DNA from: Saccharibacillus sp. O23
Lineage (GTDB): Bacteria > Bacillota > Bacilli > Paenibacillales > Paenibacillaceae
Length of the DNA stretch: 64,000 bases
Assembly: GCF_002205895.1 (NCBI RefSeq)
Contig: NZ_NJDE01000004.1
Span: forward strand, 1 to 64,000
Reading direction: 5' to 3'
Positions within the stretch are counted from its first letter, which is position 1, and the number at the start of each line of letters is the position of its first letter. The notes beneath the pieces were generated by a model that was not told the origin of the DNA, did not search any database, and saw only the letters and a program-made list of their open reading frames with translations. Made by a program: the position numbers and the translations under genes. Of the stretch, positions 34,103-40,940 are shown piece after piece.

Positions 34103-35350
34103 TCAATACGCCAATTGATACAGCAGGTCGATCAGCAGCTTGACGCCGCGTTCCAGATCTTCGGTCTCCGTGAACTCCGCCGGAGAATGGCTGATGCCGC
34201 CTCGGCTCGGCACGAACAGAAGCGCCGTCGGGCAGAACGTGCCGAAGACCTGCGAATCATGTCCCGCTCCGCTGGTCATGGTCTTGTAAGAGACGCTTTC
34301 ACGCTCGAGCACTTCGCGCGCCGTCCGTTGAAGCAGCGGGTCCATCGCGACCGGCGCTTCGTCCATCCATTTGCGGGAAGAAACTCGCGTTCCGTGTTCC
34401 GCCGCGATCGTCTCGAATTCGCGGAACGATTCTTCGCAGAACTGGCGGATCGTCTCCGCGCTGCTATGGCGAACATCGAGACTGAACGTCACTTCGCGCG
34501 CGATCACGTTGCCCACGTTCGGCTTGACCTCCATGCGGCCGACCGTCGCGACCAGACCCGCAGGGTCCGCTTTGGCCCGAAGCGTAAGCGCGCGGATCAT
34601 CTCGGCGGCCGTGAACATGGCGTCATGACGCCAGCGCATCGGGGTCGTTCCCGCATGGTTGCTCTCGCCGCGCACCGTAATATCGTAGCGGCGCTGTCCG
34701 ACGATATGACTGACGACTCCGATCGATTTGTTTTCGCGTTCCAGCACCTCTCCCTGCTCGATATGCAGTTCGATAAAGCATTCCAGATCGAGGCGCCGAG
34801 GCTGCGGATGCCGACCGTAACCGAAGCCCGCTTCGCGCATCGCCGTCTCGAAGGTTACGCCGGCCGCGTCCGCAGCGTCGGCGACGGCTTCGCGACTCTT
34901 CGTGCCCGTGATATTTCCCGAACCCCAATAAGTCAGCGGAAAACGGCTTCCTTCTTCTTCGCATAACGACACGACTTCGATCGGTTTGAGCGGAGGACCG
35001 TAACGCGTCAGCAAATGTTCCGCGGCGACCAAAGCGGCGACGATTCCGTAAGCCCCGTCGTATTTGCCGCCGCCGATTACGGTATCGACATGAGAACCCG
35101 TCAATACGACTTTGGCTTCCGGATCGCGTCCGGCCATCCGGCCGAACAGGTTCCCTGCATCGTCGTAGCGCGCGACCAATCCGATCTCCTGCATTCGGCT
35201 CTCGATCGCCCGTTGGGCGGATCGCCAAGCCGGATCGTACAGCAATCGGGTCACGCCGCCTCCTTCTTCGCCTCCGTGCGAAGCCAACCATTCGATCATG
35301 CGCTGCACCTGCTCGGATAAGGCGGATGGCTTCGGTTGTTCGATCATCAT
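34103..35350 (-). CDS. pucF: Allantoate amidohydrolase
   Basis: Hydrolyses allantoate to (S)-ureidoglycine, ammonia and CO2; metal-dependent M20/M28-type peptidase fold. 415 residues. Binuclear-site residues are visible in LTGSHVDTVIGGGKYDGAYG (His and Asp, about 90-105), SLCEEEGSRFP (Glu pair) and ELHIEQGEVLE (His); the dimerisation lid follows. The late SGAGHDSQVFG block carries the last His. First gene of the pucF-pucG unit; it shares a divergent 170-bp control region with pucR. Confidence 0.93.
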   Translation of the reverse strand: MMIEQPKPSALSEQVQRMIEWLASHGGEEGGGVTRLLYDPAWRSAQRAIESRMQEIGLVARYDDAGNLFGRMAGRDPEAKVVLTGSHVDTVIGGGKYDGAYGIVAALVAAEHLLTRYGPPLKPIEVVSLCEEEGSRFPLTYWGSGNITGTKSREAVADAADAAGVTFETAMREAGFGYGRHPQPRRLDLECFIELHIEQGEVLERENKSIGVVSHIVGQRRYDITVRGESNHAGTTPMRWRHDAMFTAAEMIRALTLRAKADPAGLVATVGRMEVKPNVGNVIAREVTFSLDVRHSSAETIRQFCEESFREFETIAAEHGTRVSSRKWMDEAPVAMDPLLQRTAREVLERESVSYKTMTSGAGHDSQVFGTFCPTALLFVPSRGGISHSPAEFTETEDLERGVKLLIDLLYQLAY

Positions 35351-35392
35351 TACAATCTCCCCCGTTCCGGCAGCTTCATCTTTTTCAACCGG

Positions 35393-35409
35393 TGTTAGTT
35401 TATTTGACT
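35393..35409. promoter_or_regulatory. TnrA/GlnR-like site between pucF and pucR
   Basis: TGTTAGTTTATTTGACT matches TGTNANAWWWTMTNACA at all but three positions, with the same final A-to-T change as the site above pucI. It lies 43 bp above pucF and 112 bp above pucR. Confidence 0.5.
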
Positions 35410-35497
35410 TGGCAAAGGCTATGGATTAATTGTAGAATAAATCATCATTGAAATCATTCACGGAAGTGTAGAAGAATCGGATGATTTATTGGACATG

Positions 35498-35510
35498 TTA
35501 ACCAAAGGGG
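35498..35510 (-). promoter_or_regulatory. PucR-box-like site just before pucR
   Basis: The minus strand reads CCCCTTTGGTTAA, matching the C-N-TTGGTTAA core of the published Bacillus PucR box WWWCNTTGGTTAA (10 of 13). It overlaps the pucR ribosome site, a position that suits negative autoregulation. Confidence 0.45.
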
Positions 35511-35520
35511 AACGAGAACG

Positions 35521-37140
35521 ATGAAATTGGGGGATCTGCTGAAGCTGCCCGTGTTTGACGGAACTGCCATCGCCGCGGGAGAATTGGGTTTGAATCGGGA
35601 AGTCCACACCGTCAATATGATGGATGCCCCCGATATCATTCCTTATTTGCGCAAAAACGAACTGCTCGTCACGACCGCTTTTCATTTCAAAGACGATCTG
35701 CCCGCCCTGCTCGAACTGATCCGCGAGATGAGCCGCCAGAACTGCGCCGCGCTCGGCATCAAAAGCAAAAGGTTTCTCGGCAGCATGCCCGATTCGGCGG
35801 TTCGTCTTGCGGACGAATTGAACCTGCCTCTTCTCGAACTGCCCGTCGATCCTTCGTTGGGCGATATCGTCAACAAAGCGCTGAATCATATCCTCGACGC
35901 ACGGACAACCGAGCTGCATAACGCCATGCAGACCCACCGCCAATTTACGCAGCAGATCATGAGCGGGCAGGGAATTCCCAAACTGCTGGATCAGCTCTCT
36001 TCGCTGCTGCGGCTGCCCGTTCTGCTGCTCGGTCCTTATCTTCAGCCGATCGCCGGCCGCTTTTCCCGTTCTTCCACGGCGGCCCGGCTCGAAACGCTGT
36101 TGTCCGGCGGAAGCCGTTTTCATGCGGTCCCTTCCGTCTTCTCGGCCTTCTCGCTGCTCGGCGGAGAACGCGAGACGCTGACGCTGTTTCCCGTCTACAC
36201 GCATCGTCAGCTTCATTATCTCTGCATCGAAGGCCTCATTCCTCCTTCCGAACGTTCGCATATCCTCACGGTCGAGCAGGCTACCAACGTTATCGCGTTC
36301 GAATTGATGAAAGAGAACGCCCTCAAGCAGAACCGCCGCCGTATTCAGAACGAATTTTTCGCCAACTTTATCGGAGGCACGTTCTCGGGCAGCGAAGAGA
36401 TCGCCAGCCGCGGACGGGAATTCGGTTTGTCGGGCGATCAGCGGTATATCTGCACGGTCGGCAAGATCGACGGCAGCGACAAGACCACTTCGTTTATGCA
36501 GTACAAAGCCGAGCAGGATCGCATCGCCGAACATCTCGAAGCGGAATCGGCCCAATATCCGAATCCCGTTCATCTGTTCACGCACGATCGGACCTACGTC
36601 CTGCTGATGCCGCTGACCGAAGATTGGAAAACGGCGGAGCCGGCTTTTCTCGCTCTGCTCGAGCGGCTGCAGCACAAGATCGCCGTTCATTACGGTTCGG
36701 AGCTGTCTTTCGGATTAAGCAGTTACGCGCAGCCGCTGGTTCATCTGCCGGTGTCCTACAAAGAAGCGAACGAGGCGCTTTATTTCGGCGGAATGGCGGG
36801 GAAAACGCGTTTTATCGAACTGTATCAGCCCAAAGAAGTGCCGGAGATCCTGCGCATGATTCCTTACGATCATCTTCGCAAGTTCTATGCCGACACGATG
36901 CAGGGGTTCACCGACGAGACGCTGAAGGACCATCATATGCTGCTTCAGACGCTGTCCGTGTATTTGGAGACGCATTGTCAGCTCGCAGAAACGGCCAAAC
37001 GGCTGTACATTCATCGCAATACGGTCATTTATCGGTTGGAAAAATGTGAAGAGATTATCGGCCGCAGCCTCAAAGATCCGGAAGAAACGCTGCGGCTGCG
37101 CATGGCGTTCCGAATCAAGGCGCTGCTGCCGGAAGGGTAA
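35521..37140 (+). CDS. pucR: PucR family transcriptional regulator of purine catabolism
   Basis: 539 residues. The N-terminal PucR purine-catabolism domain (about 1-125: MKLGDLLKLPVFDGT, VNMMDAPDIIPYLRKNELLVTT, ALGIKSKRF) is followed by a GGDEF-like middle region (about 280-400) and the C-terminal PucR-type helix-turn-helix (ETHCQLAETAKRLYIHRNTVIYRLEKCEEI, in blocks, about 480-515). In B. subtilis PucR activates the puc genes in response to allantoin-type ureides. Divergent from pucF. ATG 35521 follows AAAGGGGAACGAG. It ends before a two-way terminator at 37168. Confidence 0.93.
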   Translation: MKLGDLLKLPVFDGTAIAAGELGLNREVHTVNMMDAPDIIPYLRKNELLVTTAFHFKDDLPALLELIREMSRQNCAALGIKSKRFLGSMPDSAVRLADELNLPLLELPVDPSLGDIVNKALNHILDARTTELHNAMQTHRQFTQQIMSGQGIPKLLDQLSSLLRLPVLLLGPYLQPIAGRFSRSSTAARLETLLSGGSRFHAVPSVFSAFSLLGGERETLTLFPVYTHRQLHYLCIEGLIPPSERSHILTVEQATNVIAFELMKENALKQNRRRIQNEFFANFIGGTFSGSEEIASRGREFGLSGDQRYICTVGKIDGSDKTTSFMQYKAEQDRIAEHLEAESAQYPNPVHLFTHDRTYVLLMPLTEDWKTAEPAFLALLERLQHKIAVHYGSELSFGLSSYAQPLVHLPVSYKEANEALYFGGMAGKTRFIELYQPKEVPEILRMIPYDHLRKFYADTMQGFTDETLKDHHMLLQTLSVYLETHCQLAETAKRLYIHRNTVIYRLEKCEEIIGRSLKDPEETLRLRMAFRIKALLPEG

Positions 37141-37167
37141 AAGAACGTCTTTTTCAGGCGGACAACG

Positions 37168-37216
37168 CAAAAAAGGATCGCCCGAGTCACGAAGTGGCTC
37201 TGGCGGTCCTTTTGCG
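37168..37216. terminator. Bidirectional terminator after pucR
   Basis: AAAAAAGGATCGCC and GGCGGTCCTTTT pair; an inner GAGTCAC/GTGGCTC stem extends the hairpin. It can serve pucR (plus) and the gene ending at 37276 (minus). Confidence 0.85.
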
Positions 37217-37275
37217 TCGGCGAATCGGGTGATGTTGCGACAATTGCTTGTTTCGTGACGAGACGTGTTCTGAAT

Positions 37276-37812
37276 TTACTTCAAGATTTCGCCCTGCATA
37301 TCTTTTTCCATCAGCTCGTTCGCTACATTCAGCGCTTCTTCGCGATCGGAAGCCGGAGCGCTCACGATCAAGCCGGACGCGCTGCTCCAGCCTTTCCCCA
37401 TACCTTCCGATTCGAACAGCCGAAGCGCGATCTTGTCCATGCCGCGGTTCGCGTACAATGCGCCGTAAGCTTCGGTATGCGGGCCGTCTTGATCGATCCA
37501 GCCGTACACGACCACCCGATCGGCAGGGCCTTCGTCCAGCCGGACTTGGATCTTCCGCTGCCCTTCAGGCGCAGGCGCTTCGTGTCCTTCGACCTCGATC
37601 GTACCGGAGAAAGTCCGCTTTCCTGTCCAATCCCGCCAGACTTCGCCGTCGAGCACGACTTTGGCCGCCTGCCCTTGCTGCGCGTCTTGCCCGCCCAAAC
37701 GGTACGACCATCCTTGCGCGTCCAGATGTACGGGCTTGGGCCAGAACCACCAAGCGGCAGCGGCGACGACTAACACGAGCAGCGCAATCAGTGCTATGAT
37801 TTTCTTTTTCAT
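37276..37812 (-). CDS. Secreted or membrane-anchored protein of unknown function
   Basis: 178 residues. After KKK, one hydrophobic segment (IIALIALLVLVVAAAAWWFW, residues 5-24) anchors or exports the protein; the rest is a hydrophilic beta-rich domain with WSYRLGGQDAQQGQ, FSGTIEVEGHEAP and VYGWIDQDGPHTEAYGALY. I recognise no family. The four-base ATGA overlap with the upstream gene (37809-38309) shows that the two are translated together. Confidence 0.7.
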   Translation of the reverse strand: MKKKIIALIALLVLVVAAAAWWFWPKPVHLDAQGWSYRLGGQDAQQGQAAKVVLDGEVWRDWTGKRTFSGTIEVEGHEAPAPEGQRKIQVRLDEGPADRVVVYGWIDQDGPHTEAYGALYANRGMDKIALRLFESEGMGKGWSSASGLIVSAPASDREEALNVANELMEKDMQGEILK

Positions 37813-38309
37813 GATTCCCCCTCTTCGTCGTCATCCGGTTGGAGAGTCGGCCAATGGAAACCTCCGAGTCCGTAAGCGGAACGGATTGTCTGCTCATAAG
37901 CCTCGGCTTCGAAATAAAAAGGTCCGATATGAGGCAAAGGCTTCGGTTTCGAAGGCGGATAATCGATACTCTCGAACGCGAAGTCATGCCACACGAACAT
38001 TCCGTCTTTGCGATCGATCCGCAGCGATATCGCCCCGCATTCCAAATCGCCGCATCCCGGACAAATATAAAGCGAACGTCGATCATTGGGGAAATCGGCT
38101 TCGCTATTCAGCAGCAGCCGTTCGATCTCGCGGCGTTGAAAATCTTCCGGCCCCATACCCAGACAAGCGGCGTGATCGGCCTCGGGATCTATCTCCAAAA
38201 TGCGGTCGTACAACAAATTCCCGTCGATTACGAATCCCGCATACTCGAACGTGCACGGATAACCTTTCCGCTGCTGTTTGCGAAGGCTTAATACGGATAG
38301 ATCGGACAA
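37809..38309 (-). CDS. Unknown cytosolic protein with a possible Cys4 metal knuckle
   Basis: 166 residues. The run YICPGCGDLECGAIS (about 82-96) has three closely spaced Cys, as in a structural zinc or iron knuckle; an earlier Cys (YPCTFEYAG) could complete a site. The C-terminus is acidic (QPDDDEEGES). No family is recognised. The start is TTG 38309, chosen because AGGAGGG lies about ten bases upstream. It is the first gene of a two-gene unit with the secreted protein. Confidence 0.65.
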   Translation of the reverse strand: MSDLSVLSLRKQQRKGYPCTFEYAGFVIDGNLLYDRILEIDPEADHAACLGMGPEDFQRREIERLLLNSEADFPNDRRSLYICPGCGDLECGAISLRIDRKDGMFVWHDFAFESIDYPPSKPKPLPHIGPFYFEAEAYEQTIRSAYGLGGFHWPTLQPDDDEEGES

Positions 38310-38481
38310 AGAATCGCCACCCTCCTGAAAATGAACATAACCTCTCTTTTTTAAACGACTATTGCTCTTAAATAGTTACGCTTTTGTCGTATAACCCGCC
38401 AAGCGTTCAAAAAAAGCCTCAACTATGTTTTAATAGAGATAAGGGTTTGGGAAATTCGACGGTTAGGAGTGGATACATACT

Positions 38482-38886
38482 ATGGAAGTCTCGCGTTTTC
38501 TGCTGCCCAAAGATCAGGTTAAACATATCCCCTCTTCCGCCACGATGATGGAAGCGATGGATCTGCTTGAGAAAAACCACTATTCCGCGGTGCCGATCAT
38601 CGACGAAGAAGGCCGTTACGTCGGTACGCTGTCGGAAGGCGATCTGCTCTGGAAGCTTAAAAATACGTTCAATTTCGACCTCAGCACGATGGCCGAAGTC
38701 CCGCTCAGCAGCATCAAACGTTATCGCCATAACGAGTCCGTCGTGATCGACGCGGATATGGAAGACATGCTGACGCTGGCCGCGGACCAGAACTTCGTGC
38801 CGGTCACCGATCATGACGGCATCTTCCTCGGCATCATCCGGCGGCGGGATATCATCAATTATTATAACGACGGCATCATGGATTGA
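38482..38886 (+). CDS. Tandem CBS-domain protein
   Basis: 134 residues, two CBS motifs and nothing else: IPSSATMMEAMDLLEKNHYSAVPIIDEEGRYVGTLSEGDLL (in the first repeat, blocks at 17-57) and VVIDADMEDMLTLAADQNFVPVTDHDGIFLGIIRRRDII (second, about 87-125). The arrangement resembles Bacillus CbpB/DarB (YkuL), a small CBS protein that senses c-di-AMP; adenosine nucleotides are the usual CBS ligands. Which ligand applies here is unknown. Monocistronic, followed by its own terminator. Confidence 0.85.
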   Translation: MEVSRFLLPKDQVKHIPSSATMMEAMDLLEKNHYSAVPIIDEEGRYVGTLSEGDLLWKLKNTFNFDLSTMAEVPLSSIKRYRHNESVVIDADMEDMLTLAADQNFVPVTDHDGIFLGIIRRRDIINYYNDGIMD

Positions 38887-38897
38887 TCGATCGAAAG

Positions 38898-38936
38898 TGG
38901 CGGCGCGAGTCTTGGACGACGAACGCCGCCTCTTTT
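38898..38936 (+). terminator. Terminator after CBS gene
   Basis: GGCGGCG and CGCCGCC form a 7-bp stem with an 18-nt loop, followed by TCTTTT. Confidence 0.7.
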
Positions 38937-38938
38937 CA

Positions 38939-38987
38939 AAAAAAGCGTCCCGGCACGTTTGCGTTGGCAAACGGCGGGACGCTTTTT
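38939..38987. terminator. Bidirectional terminator between CBS gene and yitJ
   Basis: AAAAAGCGTCCCG and CGGGACGCTTTTT flank a second stem CGTTTGC/GCAAACG, with A-run and T-run on either side. Confidence 0.88.
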
Positions 38988-39032
38988 CTTTTTACGCGAA
39001 ACGATCTGTTCAGAAACGGGCTCGAAAAACGG

Positions 39033-40940
39033 TCACTGCACCAACCGCGCCCGTTGATTCCCGCGTTTGGCCGCCGCTTCGTGCACGTAGCGCGTCAGTT
39101 CGGCCGACTGCTCGTAACGCAGGAACGGGGTCATGATATAGACGCCGCCGAAATATTCCAGCACTACGTCGATCAGCGATTTGGCGATATTCATGCCTTC
39201 TTGCATCGCGGCTTCTTTGTCGTGCTCGTAGCGCTGCATCCGTTCCAGCACGCCGTCGGTCAACCGGATGCCCGGCACTTCGTTGTGCAGGAAAGAAGCG
39301 TTCTGCGCGCTGATGAGCGGCATGATGCCGATAAAGATCTGCTGCTTGATATGCTTGGTGGCATGGTACAGCTCTTCGATCCGCTTCTCGTCGTAGACCG
39401 GCTGAGTCATGAAATAATCGGCTCCGGCCGCGATCTTCTTCTCCAGCCGCTGCACGCCTTTGTCGAGATGGCGCACGTTCGGATCGAACGCGGCTCCGAC
39501 CGAGAAGTTGGCCCGTACGCCGAGCGAACGGCCCGACGGCAGGCGGCCTTCGTTGAACTGCTTGCACAGCTTGATCAGGTCGAACGAATTGTAATCGTAG
39601 ACGGACGTCGCGCCCGGCACGTCGCCGACTTTGGACGGATCGCCGGTGATGGCGATCATCTGATTGATGCCCGAAGCGGCCAAGCCCATCAGATGCGATT
39701 GCAGGCCGATCATGTTGCGGTCGCGGCAGGCGACATGAACGAGCGGCTTCACGCCGTACTTCTCTTTCACGACCGCGGCCAGCGATTCGTTGGCGATCCG
39801 CGGGCTGGCCAGCGAGTTGTCCGCCATCGTCAGCGCGTCGATGCCCGCTTCTTTGAGCGCCTGCACGCCTTTGAAAAAGCCTTCGGTACGCAGCGTGCGC
39901 GGAGGGTCCAATTCTACGATGACGGAATGGTCTTTGGCCGCCGTCAGTTCGTGGAACAATTTGCCCGTCGGCGGCACAACGCCTGCTCCGGCCAATTCTT
40001 CCGCGGTCTCGCGGACTTCGATTCTTCCTTCCGTTCGCGACAAACTGCCCGGAAGCGCTTCCAGAACTTTATCGGTGATCGGAGCGGAACCTTTGACGGC
40101 TTCCACCATCGCGGCGACGTGTTCCGGCGTCGTGCCGCAGCATCCGCCGATCAAGCGTACGCCTTCGTCGCGCAGATCCAGCGCGCTGCGTCCGAAATAA
40201 TCGGCGCCCGAGCGGTAACGCAGGCGGCCTTCGTTGTATTCCGGCAGACCGGCGTTCGGATAAGCGGACAGGTACGCGTGTTTCGGCAGCGGAACTTGTT
40301 TGAGATAACGGGTCATATGAAACGGGCCGAGCCGGCAGTTCAAGCCTACGACGTCCGCGCCGAGATCTTCGAGAATGGCGAACATCTCCGTCAGCGTGCT
40401 TCCGTCCTGCAAATAACCGGAGTCCTGCGTCGACACTTGGGCGACGATCGGCAGTTCGGTCTTCTTGCGGGCCAGCGCCAACGTGGTGCGAAGCTCTTCG
40501 GGATCGTAGAACGTCTCGAGCAGCAGGCCGTCTACCCCTTCGGACAGCAGCGCGTCGATCTGGCGTTCGTTGCTGCGCCGGATCTCGCCGAGCGAGACTT
40601 CCCCCGGCTTGGTACTGCGGATTCCGCCTACGGTTCCGAGCACGTAAGCTCCCGTACCTTGAGCGGCGGAGCGGGCCAACCGGGCTCCCGCCCGGTTGAT
40701 CGCTTCCAGTTCGTATTCGAGATTATAACGTTTCAGCTTGTGATCGTTAGCGGCATACGTATTGGTCTGAATCACTTCGGCTCCCGCTCCGAGGTACGCC
40801 TGATGAATCTGGCGTACCTGTTCCGGACGGGTCAAGTTCAGCTCTTCGAAACAGCGGTCGATGCCGTTCAGATACAGCAGCGTCCCCATCGCGCCGTCGG
40901 CGACGACCACTCTTGTGCGCAGTTCGTCGAGCAGTCCCAT
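39033..40940 (-). CDS. yitJ: Bifunctional homocysteine S-methyltransferase / methylenetetrahydrofolate reductase
   Basis: 635 residues. The N-terminal homocysteine methyltransferase domain (about 1-290) has VVVADGAMGT, and the zinc-binding Cys residues in VVGLNCRLGP and LIGGCCGTTPEH. The C-terminal flavin-dependent MetF domain (about 335-620) has SVIVELDPPR, HVACRDRNMIGLQSHLMGL, ITGDPSKVGDVPG and FMTQPVYDEKRIEELY. It makes methyl-THF and can methylate homocysteine. Start ATG 40940: the metE stop and this start overlap as TAATG, so the two genes are coupled. The open frame continues upstream within metE and is rejected there. Confidence 0.93.
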   Translation of the reverse strand: MGLLDELRTRVVVADGAMGTLLYLNGIDRCFEELNLTRPEQVRQIHQAYLGAGAEVIQTNTYAANDHKLKRYNLEYELEAINRAGARLARSAAQGTGAYVLGTVGGIRSTKPGEVSLGEIRRSNERQIDALLSEGVDGLLLETFYDPEELRTTLALARKKTELPIVAQVSTQDSGYLQDGSTLTEMFAILEDLGADVVGLNCRLGPFHMTRYLKQVPLPKHAYLSAYPNAGLPEYNEGRLRYRSGADYFGRSALDLRDEGVRLIGGCCGTTPEHVAAMVEAVKGSAPITDKVLEALPGSLSRTEGRIEVRETAEELAGAGVVPPTGKLFHELTAAKDHSVIVELDPPRTLRTEGFFKGVQALKEAGIDALTMADNSLASPRIANESLAAVVKEKYGVKPLVHVACRDRNMIGLQSHLMGLAASGINQMIAITGDPSKVGDVPGATSVYDYNSFDLIKLCKQFNEGRLPSGRSLGVRANFSVGAAFDPNVRHLDKGVQRLEKKIAAGADYFMTQPVYDEKRIEELYHATKHIKQQIFIGIMPLISAQNASFLHNEVPGIRLTDGVLERMQRYEHDKEAAMQEGMNIAKSLIDVVLEYFGGVYIMTPFLRYEQSAELTRYVHEAAAKRGNQRARLVQ

